Below are positions 1-7,567 of a stretch of 37,342 nt of DNA, piece after piece. Position numbers and translations under genes: made by a program. The stretch's first letter is position 1, and each line of letters opens with the position of its first letter. Source of the DNA: Halothiobacillaceae bacterium (lineage in GTDB: Bacteria > Pseudomonadota > Gammaproteobacteria > Halothiobacillales > Halothiobacillaceae); assembly GCA_016938615.1 (NCBI GenBank), contig JAFGUH010000109.1:1-37342 (forward strand), written 5' to 3'. Below the pieces are notes generated by a model. It was not told the DNA's origin. It did no database searches and was given only the letters and a program-made list of their open reading frames with translations.

Positions 1-209
1 CGACGTAAGGCGGCCCGAAGGGCGGGGTTCACGGACGAACCCCGCGACGCCGCAGGTGGGCGCCTGGCGGCCCGCCCTGCGGGGCTTACCGGCTTGTCCG
101 TCATCGGTGTTCCCGAACCTCGCCGGGCAATGAGCCCGCCTTCGGATCGGCGCCTTGATGACGAACAAGCCGGTAAGCCAGAGGCATTGGATATTCGTGC
201 AGAGGTTCC
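1..209 (-). mobile_element. Palindromic intergenic element, copy A (5' side cut by window start)
   Basis: Non-coding palindromic element related to the complete copy at 27839-28106, in the opposite orientation. It holds a 23-bp stem (83-105 with 157-179, 22 of 23 matched), a second hairpin with a perfect 9-bp tip (22-30 with 37-45), and one outer arm at 183-209 that reads GGAACCTCTGCACGAAT on the minus strand. The 4 bases after the arm are TTAA (210-213). The matching outer arm should lie just left of the window. I infer a non-autonomous mobile element; no transposase is present. Confidence 0.65.
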
Positions 210-213
210 TTAA

Positions 214-330
214 CGAACCTGCCCTGGGTCGGACCACGGAGGCCCGGTCCACCTGGATGCCCGGCGCCGGGGTTTTCGATGAGCCGAACCCGGGCCGGCG
301 GTGTTGGATATTCGCGCAGAGGTTCCATAG
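214..330. repeat. Second outer-arm copy in the pepA leader
   Basis: A second copy of the outer arm lies at 304-326 in the same orientation as the arm at 183-209 (TTGGATATTCG[C/T]GCAGAGGTTCC). The DNA between contains short GC-rich inverted repeats. This may be a fragment of another element or a tandem remnant. It sits about 85 bp upstream of pepA, so any pepA promoter must lie in or near it. No convincing promoter was identified. Confidence 0.4.
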
Positions 331-411
331 ACTGCCGGCATGACGCAACGCGGTGCCCGGCCGGAGAGCCGGGGCCTGCCCCCATGTACAGCTTGAACGA
401 GGAATACCACC

Positions 412-1935
412 GTGCTCGAATTCTCGGTAAAGAGCGGCGCGCCGGAAAAGCAGCGCACCGCCTGCCTGATCGTCGGCGTCTTCGAATCCCGTCGGCTCTC
501 GGAGGCCGCGGAGACCATCGACCGGGTCAGTGACGGCTTCATCTCCGCGATCACCCGACGCGGAGACATGGACGGCGAACTGGGTGACACCCTGCTCCTG
601 CATGGGGTGCCCAACATCCAGGCCGACCGCGTCATGCTGGTCGGCCTGGGCAAGGAGCGCGAACTCGACACGCGCGGGCTGGTCAAGGCAACGCGCGTCG
701 CGATCGAGGCCCTACGCCACCGCGGCACGGCCGAGTGCGTCAGCCATCTCTCGGAAATCGACGTGCGCGGCAGCAGCATGGAGCAAGTGCTTCGCCAGAG
801 CATCGTGGCGATCGACGACGCGCTCTACCGCTTCGACGAGCTCAAGAGCGAACGCGACCTGGGGCCACGTCGCCCGCTGCGCAAGGTCACGTTCATCCTG
901 CCGACCCGCCGCGAGTTGATGGAGGCCGAACGCTACGTGCGCGAGGCCACCGCAATCAGCAACGGGATGCGCATGGCGAAGAACCTCGCCAACATGCCCG
1001 GGAACCTGCTCACGCCGACCACGATGGCCGAGCACGTGCGCAAGATGACCGAAACCCATATGCATCTCGCTGTCGAAGTGCTGGACCAGTCGCGCATGGA
1101 GGCCCTGGGCATGAACGCCCTGCTCGCGGTAGCGAAGGGCAGCAGCGAGCCGCCGAAGATGATCGTCATGGAGCACATGGGCGCGGAGGCCGACACCCCG
1201 CCGATCGTCCTGGTGGGCAAGGGGGTGACGTTCGACTCGGGCGGCATCTCTATCAAGCCCGGTCCCGACATGGATCAGATGAAGTTCGACATGGGCGGCG
1301 CGGCGGCCACCATCGGTGTGATGTCGGCGGTGGCCGAGATGCAGCTGCCCATCAACGTGGTCGGCATCGTGCCCACCGTCGAGAACATGCCCGATGGGGC
1401 GGCCCTCAAGCCGGGAGACGTGATTCGCAGCATGTCCGGACAGACGATCGAGGTCTTGAACACCGATGCCGAGGGCCGGCTGATCCTCTGCGACGCCCTC
1501 ACCTACGCCTCGCGCTACAAGCCGGCGGCGATCATCGACATCGCCACGCTGACCGGGGCCTGCATCATCGCGCTCGGCCGCCATCCCAGCGGGTTGCTGG
1601 CCAACCACGAGCCCCTCGCCCGCGAGCTGCTCAAGGCGGGGGAAACCACCGGCGACCGTGCCTGGCAGCTGCCACTCTGGGACGAGTACCAGGACCTGCT
1701 CAAGAGCAATTTCGCCGACATGGCGAACATCGGGGGACGAGAGGGGGGCACGATCACCGCCGCCGCCTTCCTGTCCCGCTTCGTCAAGGAGCACAACTGG
1801 GCCCACCTCGACATCGCTGGCACCGCCTGGAAGACCGGCGAAGCCAAGGGCGCGACGGGTCGACCCGTGACCTTGCTTGCAGAATTCCTGATGAATCGCG
1901 CCCGACAGCAGCAGGAAGGCAACGCCAACGGCTAA
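412..1935 (+). CDS. pepA: Leucyl aminopeptidase (cytosol aminopeptidase, M17)
   Basis: 507-residue M17 metallo-aminopeptidase that removes N-terminal residues from peptides in the cytoplasm. In E. coli it also acts as a DNA-binding architectural protein. The two-metal and catalytic residues fall at the E. coli positions: K270, D275, K282, D293, and the NTDAEGRL signature with D352, E354 and R356. The start is GTG, chosen because a GAGGA ribosome binding site sits 7-8 bases upstream and the N-terminus matches the family. It stands alone on the plus strand, convergent with the marR gene. Length is normal and nothing is missing. Confidence 0.96.
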   Translation: MLEFSVKSGAPEKQRTACLIVGVFESRRLSEAAETIDRVSDGFISAITRRGDMDGELGDTLLLHGVPNIQADRVMLVGLGKERELDTRGLVKATRVAIEALRHRGTAECVSHLSEIDVRGSSMEQVLRQSIVAIDDALYRFDELKSERDLGPRRPLRKVTFILPTRRELMEAERYVREATAISNGMRMAKNLANMPGNLLTPTTMAEHVRKMTETHMHLAVEVLDQSRMEALGMNALLAVAKGSSEPPKMIVMEHMGAEADTPPIVLVGKGVTFDSGGISIKPGPDMDQMKFDMGGAAATIGVMSAVAEMQLPINVVGIVPTVENMPDGAALKPGDVIRSMSGQTIEVLNTDAEGRLILCDALTYASRYKPAAIIDIATLTGACIIALGRHPSGLLANHEPLARELLKAGETTGDRAWQLPLWDEYQDLLKSNFADMANIGGREGGTITAAAFLSRFVKEHNWAHLDIAGTAWKTGEAKGATGRPVTLLAEFLMNRARQQQEGNANG

Positions 1936-1956
1936 CCCGTACGGCGCGACACAAGG

Positions 1957-1990
1957 GCAACAGGCCCCGGCGATGGATGGGGCCTGTTGC
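1957..1990 (+). terminator. Hairpin downstream of pepA
   Basis: Perfect 12-bp stem GCAACAGGCCCC / GGGGCCTGTTGC (1957-1968 with 1979-1990) and a 10-base loop, starting 21 bp after the pepA stop. Only a short T-containing stretch follows, so termination strength is uncertain. The hairpin could serve both convergent genes. The remaining spacer (1991-2177) shows nothing I recognise. Confidence 0.6.
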
Positions 1991-2177
1991 GTTCCATGAC
2001 GTACCGCACGGTTCGATGACGGCACGGAACCGGGGATGGTTCGCGATCTTGGCGCCGGCTGGAAGGGAAGACCGGCGTGATGACTCGGGCTTGGCGAGAC
2101 CGATAACCAGGGTGCGGACAAACCCGCCCGCAGAGGCACCATCGGTTCGCACCAAGGGTGCCCAAGCGGGACACGCG

Positions 2178-2699
2178 TCAGCCGGGCGCGGTGAATCGTT
2201 CCAGGGTGCGTCGCCGTTGCTGACGCTTGCGTTCCGGCAGGTTGTCGTGGAGACGGTCACGCAGCGCCACCATGAAACGTTCGACGTCCGCGATATCCAC
2301 GCCGGGCACGTCGACCTCGGCGAACGTCCGCGCGTAGAGCTTCTCGGCACCGGTCCGCAATTCATCGATCAACGGCAGGGCGCGCTCGGTCAGGCGAATG
2401 ATCTTGCAACGACGATCGCTACCGCACTGGACACGCTCGACCCATTCGTCTCGCGACAGGCGATCGACCATGGCAACCAGCGACGGCCCTTCGATGCCCA
2501 ACTCCTCGGCCAACTCCGACTGGATAAGACCCTCGGGGTAGAGCGAAAGGATCGCCATAGTGCGCCACTTCGCTTGGCTGAGTCCATGGTGAGCGAGTTC
2601 GAGATCGAGCAACTGGCGCCAGAGTTGGTCGACACGATGCAGCAGTACCGGAATGCGGTCCTCGGCGCAGATGTCGAATGCGGTCGTCAGGTCGGCCAT
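2178..2699 (-). CDS. MarR/SlyA-family transcriptional regulator
   Basis: 173-residue winged-helix regulator. The recognition region (SELAEELGIEGPSLVAMVDRL) is followed by the wing segment GSDRRCKIIRLTE, a pattern closest to SlyA among MarR proteins. These act as dimers on palindromic operators. The ATG at 2699 was chosen over an upstream in-frame codon because it gives the normal family length and follows AGGGAC; the extension would be atypical. It lies downstream of rpoS on the same strand but is separated by about 390 bp. A large inverted repeat just upstream may be its own operator. Targets cannot be inferred. Confidence 0.85.
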   Translation of the reverse strand: MADLTTAFDICAEDRIPVLLHRVDQLWRQLLDLELAHHGLSQAKWRTMAILSLYPEGLIQSELAEELGIEGPSLVAMVDRLSRDEWVERVQCGSDRRCKIIRLTERALPLIDELRTGAEKLYARTFAEVDVPGVDIADVERFMVALRDRLHDNLPERKRQQRRRTLERFTAPG

Positions 2700-2712
2700 G
2701 CGAAGTCCCTGA

Positions 2713-2768
2713 GTGGTGGCAAAACGAAATCCCGGCCACCAGGACCGGGATACACAGTTTGCCACCAC
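2713..2768 (-). promoter_or_regulatory. Nested inverted repeat upstream of marR-family gene
   Basis: Perfect 11-bp arms GTGGTGGCAAA / TTTGCCACCAC (2713-2723 with 2758-2768) enclose a second perfect 7-bp pair ATCCCGG / CCGGGAT (2729-2735 with 2745-2751). The structure ends 14 bp before the regulator's start codon. It could be an autoregulatory operator or a leader hairpin. Confidence 0.5.
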
Positions 2769-2935
2769 CACCGAGCGGGTCCAACTATTCCCCGGACGAC
2801 TCGATAGTCTATCGGCCCCGGCGCCGGGTGTGCCCAACGAGGTCACTGGGTGTGAGCGCTGCAGAATTCAGTGGATTTCGCCGGCTGAATGACCAAGTCG
2901 TTTTTCCTGGCGTCAACTGCAACGCCTCCCGGGCG

Positions 2936-2990
2936 AAAGTCGGGGACAAAAAGTCGGGGACAACGTGTAGGCAGGCCTCGCGAGACCTGC
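2936..2990 (+). repeat. REP-like GTAG hairpin with a tandem 14-bp repeat
   Basis: AAAGTCGGGGACAA occurs twice back to back (2936-2949, 2950-2963). Four bases later the tetranucleotide GTAG (2967-2970) directly precedes a 20-base imperfect palindrome, GCAGGCCTCGCGAGACCTGC (2971-2990). A GTAG followed by a mismatched palindrome is the layout of REP sequences served by REP-associated tyrosine transposases. No such transposase gene is in the window. The rest of the 2769-3090 spacer shows nothing recognisable. Confidence 0.5.
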
Positions 2991-3090
2991 ACGGGCTGTC
3001 TACGGTGTCGCCTCACTTTCGCAGGATCTACTCTGACATGAGCCGATGCGGATGGAGGGGGCCTGTGGGCGTTGATCCCGGTTTGTCGGA

Positions 3091-4092
3091 CTATTCGTTG
3101 AACACCACGTCGGCAGTTACGCCCTCACTCGCCGCGAACTGCTTGAGACGGCGCACGGCCTCGAGCTGAATCTGACGCACGCGCTCGCGTGTGCAGCCGA
3201 GCAGGCGTCCCACCTGTTCAAGCGTGGCAGGCTCGTGACCGCGCAGCCCAAACCGGCGCATCAGTACTTCTCGCTGCTTGCCCTCGAGCTTGTCGATCAG
3301 TCGATCGAGCAGTTGCAAGACCCCGTCGTCCTGCAATTCGTCCTCGGGGAGCTGGCTGTTGTCGTCCGGGACCATGTCGAGCAATGAAAACTCGCCGTCG
3401 CCCTTGAGCGGGCTGTCGAAGGACGACTCGCGTTCGTTGTACGACATGACCTTCAGCACGTCCTCGACCGGCTTATCGAGGTGCTCGGCGATCTGCTCGG
3501 GCCGCACGTCGCCGTTCTGGCTCTGGGCGATCTTTCGGGCGGCCCGGTTGTAGGAGTGCACTTCCTTGACCACGTGTACCGGTAGCCGCACCGTGCGAGC
3601 CTGGTTCATCAGCGCACGCTCGATGGTCTGGCGGATCCACCAGGTGGCGTAGGTCGAAAAACGGAACCCACGCTCGGGATCGAACTTCTCGACCGCCCGC
3701 ATCAGGCCGAGATTTCCTTCCTCGATCAGGTCGAGAAGGTCCAGACCGCGATTGATGTAGCGCCGGGCAAGCTTGATTACCAAACGCAGGTTGCAGACGA
3801 TCATCTTCTGACGCGCCCACTCCTCGCCCGCCTGGGCTCGACGCGCGTAATCGACCTCCTGCTGGGGGGTCAGTAGACGTTCCGTCTCGACGTCCCTCAG
3901 ATAAAGCCGAACCGGGTCCGGCGATTCGGAGTCCGCAACGTTGAAGTGCCTGGCGAAGGCCGCCGCCTCCGGCTCGCCCCCACTGCGCGCAGCGCGAGGG
4001 GCAACCGACGGGTCGACCTGTCCGGCGGCCAATTCGTCGATTCTGCCGGGCTCGACCTGGTTGCTGCTACCGTGAACGATTGACTGGGCCAT
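3091..4092 (-). CDS. rpoS: RNA polymerase sigma factor RpoS
   Basis: 333-residue sigma70-family factor, the stationary-phase and general-stress sigma. Visible in order: region 1.2 (DPVRLYLRDVE), region 2 (NLRLVIKLARRYINRG, then FSTYATWWIRQTIERA for 2.3/2.4), region 3, and the region 4.2 helix-turn-helix (TLEQVGRLLGCTRERVRQIQ). The size, the absence of a long region 1.1 and the position after nlpD identify RpoS rather than RpoD or RpoH. The ATG at 4092 follows GAGGGA with good spacing; the in-frame ATG at 4131 has no ribosome binding site. The long nlpD-rpoS spacer probably carries its own promoter and leader control. Confidence 0.95.
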   Translation of the reverse strand: MAQSIVHGSSNQVEPGRIDELAAGQVDPSVAPRAARSGGEPEAAAFARHFNVADSESPDPVRLYLRDVETERLLTPQQEVDYARRAQAGEEWARQKMIVCNLRLVIKLARRYINRGLDLLDLIEEGNLGLMRAVEKFDPERGFRFSTYATWWIRQTIERALMNQARTVRLPVHVVKEVHSYNRAARKIAQSQNGDVRPEQIAEHLDKPVEDVLKVMSYNERESSFDSPLKGDGEFSLLDMVPDDNSQLPEDELQDDGVLQLLDRLIDKLEGKQREVLMRRFGLRGHEPATLEQVGRLLGCTRERVRQIQLEAVRRLKQFAASEGVTADVVFNE

Positions 4093-4543
4093 GTCGTATC
4101 CCTCGCTTGTTTGCGCTATTACCGAAACCATCTGTGTACAACTTTTGCACAGTACAGAAAGGGGATCAATCCCCTATTTATCGAATAAAACCACATGACA
4201 GATTCGATTTAATCGGATCTTAACCCCGGAAACGTGCCTGATAGGCGGGGAGATTGTGCTAGCGCCCATTTATCATATACAAATCCTATACAAACCTGAG
4301 ACGCGAGAAGCAGATCCCCTCTCGATTGCGTCCCTCAGGCCTGGACGTGGGCGCGACGCCACGATTTTTCAACCCGGTGGCCGGCCGCCATCAGGCACCG
4401 GCGGAGAGACCACAACCGCTCAACAAACGGCAAAAACAAGGTGGGGCAGCTGGCAAGGTCAACACATCGCCCAAGGCAAGTTACGCGGCGACGCTGCCGA
4501 CCAAACGCAAGCCCGCCGACGAGCGCCGTCGGGCCACAGTGCC
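4093..4543 (-). promoter_or_regulatory. nlpD-rpoS spacer with leader hairpin and tandem AT-rich repeats
   Basis: 451 bp without a gene. The stretch 4110-4300 is clearly more AT-rich than its surroundings and is the likely rpoS promoter/leader region. It contains a hairpin with perfect 6-bp arms AGGGGA / TCCCCT and a 4-base loop (4160-4175), about 70 bp before the rpoS start. It also has two abutting near-identical units, TATACAAATCC (4276-4286) and TATACAAACC (4287-4296). A GC hairpin CCGACG / CGTCGG (4516-4532) lies just after the nlpD stop and may attenuate read-through. No -35/-10 pair can be assigned confidently. Confidence 0.45.
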
Positions 4544-5308
4544 TCAAGGCAGGTAACGCTCCGGGTCGACCGGCTTGCCCTGTCGGCGTATCTGGAAGAG
4601 GAGATGCCCGCCCTTGTCGGGACGACGGTGATCGATCGGCCCGACAAGGGCGATGGTCTCGCCCTGGCGCACCCGGTCGCCCTCGACCACTGACAGACTC
4701 TTGTTGTACGCATAAGCGGACAACCACTCGGCGTTGTGCTTGACGATCACCAGATTGCCGTAGCCGGGCAGACCGTCGCCGGAGTAGACCACCTTTCCGT
4801 CGGCCGCCGCCTTGACTGCCGTATCGACACGCGCACCGAGGATCATGCCCTTCTGGGCCGGGGAACCCTCCGGGAACCGATGCAACACCCGCCCCCGCAG
4901 GGGCCAGTGCCAGTCGACGGGCGAGGAAGCTGCCGGCGGGCGAGAACCGCTGTCGTCGAGCGAAGGCGCGGAGGGACGGGTGGCATGAGCCGGGGCCGAG
5001 GCGACGGCCCGTGGCGGGGCAGACGATCCCGGCGGGTTGAGCCGCAGCCGCTGCCCAATCTTCAGCTGACGGGGGTTATCAATTCCGTTCCAACGGGCCA
5101 GTCGTTGCCAATCGAGGTCGTTGGCCACGGCGATCGAGTAGAGGGTGTCACCGCCCTTGACGTAGTAGACCGGCTGACCACCTTCCCAGCCACGATAATC
5201 GGGTGAGCTGCTGCAACCGAGCAGCAGGAACGCCACCAAGAAGCCCGCCGCCAGGAGTCCCGATCCGTGCGGCGCGATCGCGCGATCATGGACGGGGCGA
5301 GCACCCAT
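4544..5308 (-). CDS. nlpD: NlpD-like murein hydrolase activator lipoprotein (LysM + degenerate M23)
   Basis: 254-residue predicted outer-membrane lipoprotein. A hydrophobic signal region ends in the lipobox LLGC (Cys near residue 32). A LysM domain follows (YYVKGGDTLYSIAVANDLDW), then a proline/serine-rich linker and a C-terminal LytM/M23 domain. The metal ligands of active M23 peptidases are absent: the first motif reads KGMILGARVD and the last HLLFQIRR. This is typical of NlpD, which activates the amidase AmiC at the division septum instead of cutting peptidoglycan itself. An AmiC-type amidase is encoded at 32881-34137. The gene starts 3 bp after yqaA, so they are probably co-transcribed. 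Confidence 0.92.
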   Translation of the reverse strand: MGARPVHDRAIAPHGSGLLAAGFLVAFLLLGCSSSPDYRGWEGGQPVYYVKGGDTLYSIAVANDLDWQRLARWNGIDNPRQLKIGQRLRLNPPGSSAPPRAVASAPAHATRPSAPSLDDSGSRPPAASSPVDWHWPLRGRVLHRFPEGSPAQKGMILGARVDTAVKAAADGKVVYSGDGLPGYGNLVIVKHNAEWLSAYAYNKSLSVVEGDRVRQGETIALVGPIDHRRPDKGGHLLFQIRRQGKPVDPERYLP

Positions 5309-5311
5309 GGC

Positions 5312-5893
5312 CTACATCGTCTGCCAGAGGCCGATGGCGACGAGCAAAAGCACCACGAGCAACCAACCCAGCCATTCGATGTAGCGGCGCAGCGTGGGCG
5401 CAACTCGCGGACCGGCCCAGGCAACCAGGCCCGAGACGAGGAAGAAGCGGGCGCCCCGACCGATGAAAGAGGCGACCACGAATCCCAGTGGGTTCATGGT
5501 CATCGCGCCCGCGGCGATAGTGAATACCTTGTAGGGAATCGGCGAAAAGCCGGCGACCAGCACTGCCCAGAAGCCCCAGGCGCCGAACCAGTCCCGGGCG
5601 CGCTCGAAGCCGGCCGCGTAGTGCGACGAGGCCAGCCAGGGCTGGATCGACTCGATCGCCCAGAGCCCGATCAGATACCCCAGCACGCCGCCGAGCACGC
5701 TCCCGGCCGTCGCGATCAGCGCAAAGCCCCACCAGCAACGCGGACGGGCCAGGGTCATTGGCATCAGCATGACGTCCGGCGGCACGGGAAAGACCGACGA
5801 CTCCGCGAAGCTCAACACCCCAAGCACGACCGGGGCGCGACGATGGGCGGACCAGGCCAGGACACGGTCGTAGAGCGAGCCGAACAGCCTCAT
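5312..5893 (-). CDS. YqaA/DedA-family membrane protein (VTT domain)
   Basis: 193-residue inner-membrane protein of the SNARE-associated/DedA (VTT) superfamily, YqaA branch. Several hydrophobic segments are visible, with the characteristic stretches ESSVFPVPPDVMLMP near the N-terminus and GFSPIPYKVFTIAAG in the second half. Relatives act in membrane lipid transport and membrane homeostasis; the substrate of this protein is not inferable. The ATG at 5893 was chosen because GAGG lies 6 bases upstream; a GTG at 5923 would also be in frame. It sits between pcm and nlpD and is tightly coupled to both. Confidence 0.85.
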   Translation of the reverse strand: MRLFGSLYDRVLAWSAHRRAPVVLGVLSFAESSVFPVPPDVMLMPMTLARPRCWWGFALIATAGSVLGGVLGYLIGLWAIESIQPWLASSHYAAGFERARDWFGAWGFWAVLVAGFSPIPYKVFTIAAGAMTMNPLGFVVASFIGRGARFFLVSGLVAWAGPRVAPTLRRYIEWLGWLLVVLLLVAIGLWQTM

Positions 5894-5926
5894 GCGCACC
5901 TCACGCCAACGGGAAGGGACCACCGG

Positions 5927-6580
5927 TCACGCAAGCGACCCTGGCAGTAATGGAACGAACGAGACGAGATCGTACCAGCGTGTCTGGTATTCGGTATCGT
6001 CGAGCCGGGTGATCACCGTCAGCTTCTGGCCGATCCCCTGGGCCCCGACCGGAATCACGAGCCGACCGCCGATCGCCAACTGCGCCTTGAGTTCCGCCGG
6101 GACGGCATCGGGGGCGGCCGTCACGACGATACCCTCGAACGGCGCCTGCGAGGGCCAGCCCTTGAAGCCGTCCCGATGCATGTAACGAATGTTGAGCAGA
6201 CCCAGCGCCCGGTGTCGGGCCTTGGCCTGGTCGAGAAACGCGCCGATTCGCTCGACGGTGAAAACCGACTGACACATTTGGGCAAGCACGGCGGCCTGGT
6301 AACCCGAACCGGTACCGACCTCGAGCACTCGCCTGAGCCGGCTCTGGCCGGCCGTCACCAGTTCGGTCATCCGGGCGACGATATATGGCTGGGAAAGGGT
6401 CTGCCCCTGCCCGATCGGCAGGGAGCAGTCCTCGTAGGCCCGCACGCTCTGCACCTCGTCGACGAAGGCCTCTCGAGGCACCTCGGCCATCGCCTCGAGC
6501 ACCGCCTCGGAACGGATGCCCTGGGTCACTAGCCGATCGAGCATCGTCTGCCGCGCCCAGTGATAGTTCCGCTGAATCAT
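5927..6580 (-). CDS. pcm: Protein-L-isoaspartate O-methyltransferase
   Basis: 217-residue SAM-dependent enzyme that methylates L-isoaspartyl residues so that damaged proteins can be repaired. The family signature SLPIGQGQTLSQPYIVARMTE and SAM motif I VLEVGTGSGYQAAVLAQM are intact, followed by motif II and the conserved C-terminal fold. It starts 10 bp after surE and ends close to yqaA, in the conserved surE-pcm-nlpD-rpoS order. Length is normal. Confidence 0.96.
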   Translation of the reverse strand: MIQRNYHWARQTMLDRLVTQGIRSEAVLEAMAEVPREAFVDEVQSVRAYEDCSLPIGQGQTLSQPYIVARMTELVTAGQSRLRRVLEVGTGSGYQAAVLAQMCQSVFTVERIGAFLDQAKARHRALGLLNIRYMHRDGFKGWPSQAPFEGIVVTAAPDAVPAELKAQLAIGGRLVIPVGAQGIGQKLTVITRLDDTEYQTRWYDLVSFVPLLPGSLA

Positions 6581-6590
6581 GACACCGACC

Positions 6591-7331
6591 TCAGGCCAGC
6601 CACCGTTGCAGGGCCGGCATGGTCTCGTGGCGCGTCATGTCGAAATGGATCGGCGTCACCGAGACCCAACCTTCGGCCAGGGCCTGGAAATCCGTGCCAT
6701 CACCGGCATCCTCGGCCTCGCCGGCCGCCCCGATCCAGATGATCTCGCGACCACGCGGGTCGGTGTCACGCACCAGCTGGCCGGAGGGATGCCGTCGTCC
6801 GAGGCGTGTCGCCCGCACGCCGCGAATCCGATCGAGAGGGGCGTCGGGGACATTGACATTGAGGAGGCTGTAGGCCGGCAGCGGGTGATTGTCGAGCCGC
6901 CGAATCAGCCACTCGACCCAGTGCGCCGCGGAGCCAAGGTGCTCGGGGGCGAACGCCTGGCAGGAGACCGCGATCGCGGGCAGGCCCAATGCCCGACCCT
7001 CGCTCGCCGCGGCCACGGTGCCCGAGTAGAGCACGTCGTCGCCGAGATTGGCGCCGTGATTGATGCCAGAGACGACCAGGTCGGGCATCGTCGGCAGCAA
7101 ACCCTTTATGCCCAGGTGGACACAGTCCGACGGCGTGCCGTCGATCACCCAGAGCCGGTCTTCGAGTTGGCGCGGGCGCAGCGGTCGCGAGAGCGTCAGG
7201 CTGTTGGACGCGCCGCTGCGATCACGATCGGGTGCCACGATGGTTACCGTGGCGACACGCGCGAGGCGCTCGGCGAGCCGGTTCAGCCCCGGGGAGAGAT
7301 AGCCGTCGTCGTTGCTCAGGAGAATATGCAT
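6591..7331 (-). CDS. surE: 5'/3'-nucleotidase SurE
   Basis: 246-residue metal-dependent nucleotidase/exopolyphosphatase linked to stationary-phase survival. The N-terminal motif LLSNDDGYLSPGL carries the metal-binding Asp pair, and VSGINHGANLGDDVLYSGTV supplies the remaining conserved Asn and Ser/Gly residues. It is the first gene of the surE-pcm-yqaA-nlpD-rpoS unit and is divergent from smrA; the 236-bp spacer should hold both promoters. Confidence 0.96.
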   Translation of the reverse strand: MHILLSNDDGYLSPGLNRLAERLARVATVTIVAPDRDRSGASNSLTLSRPLRPRQLEDRLWVIDGTPSDCVHLGIKGLLPTMPDLVVSGINHGANLGDDVLYSGTVAAASEGRALGLPAIAVSCQAFAPEHLGSAAHWVEWLIRRLDNHPLPAYSLLNVNVPDAPLDRIRGVRATRLGRRHPSGQLVRDTDPRGREIIWIGAAGEAEDAGDGTDFQALAEGWVSVTPIHFDMTRHETMPALQRWLA

Positions 7332-7567
7332 GCCGTGCTCGTGTTGATGTCGTGGGCCTTGTACGGCCGCGGTATCGGTGTCCGGGTCGGGCCATAACGC
7401 CCGGCCCGAGAACGGATCAGAGCGCGGGCCCGAGCCGGACCAGGCCTAGGCCTGACCTTATTCGATACGTACCGGACGCAGTTGGCGGTCGCAAGGATAC
7501 CGCCTGCGGGGCGGCAATTCAGCCCGTGTCGTGGCGGCGCACCAGGCAAGGGGGCTATGATGCGCCC
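7332..7567. promoter_or_regulatory. Divergent surE/smrA intergenic region
   Basis: Must contain promoters for both divergent genes. The only striking element is a perfect 14-base palindrome CAGGCCTAGGCCTG (7441-7454), partly extended by flanking GG/CC bases. It resembles an operator. Promoter boxes could not be assigned. Confidence 0.3.

Noticed and set aside
304-330. Element arm TTGGAT plus CATAGA as the pepA promoter
   Set aside because: The -10 matches at too few positions; only position favours it.
735-2807. Long plus-strand frame overlapping pepA and running through the marR gene
   Set aside because: Arg/Gly/His-rich translation with no domain; pepA and the regulator explain the region.
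4256-4693. Plus-strand frame in the nlpD-rpoS spacer as a small gene
   Set aside because: It runs into nlpD antisense, has no ribosome site and no recognisable features.
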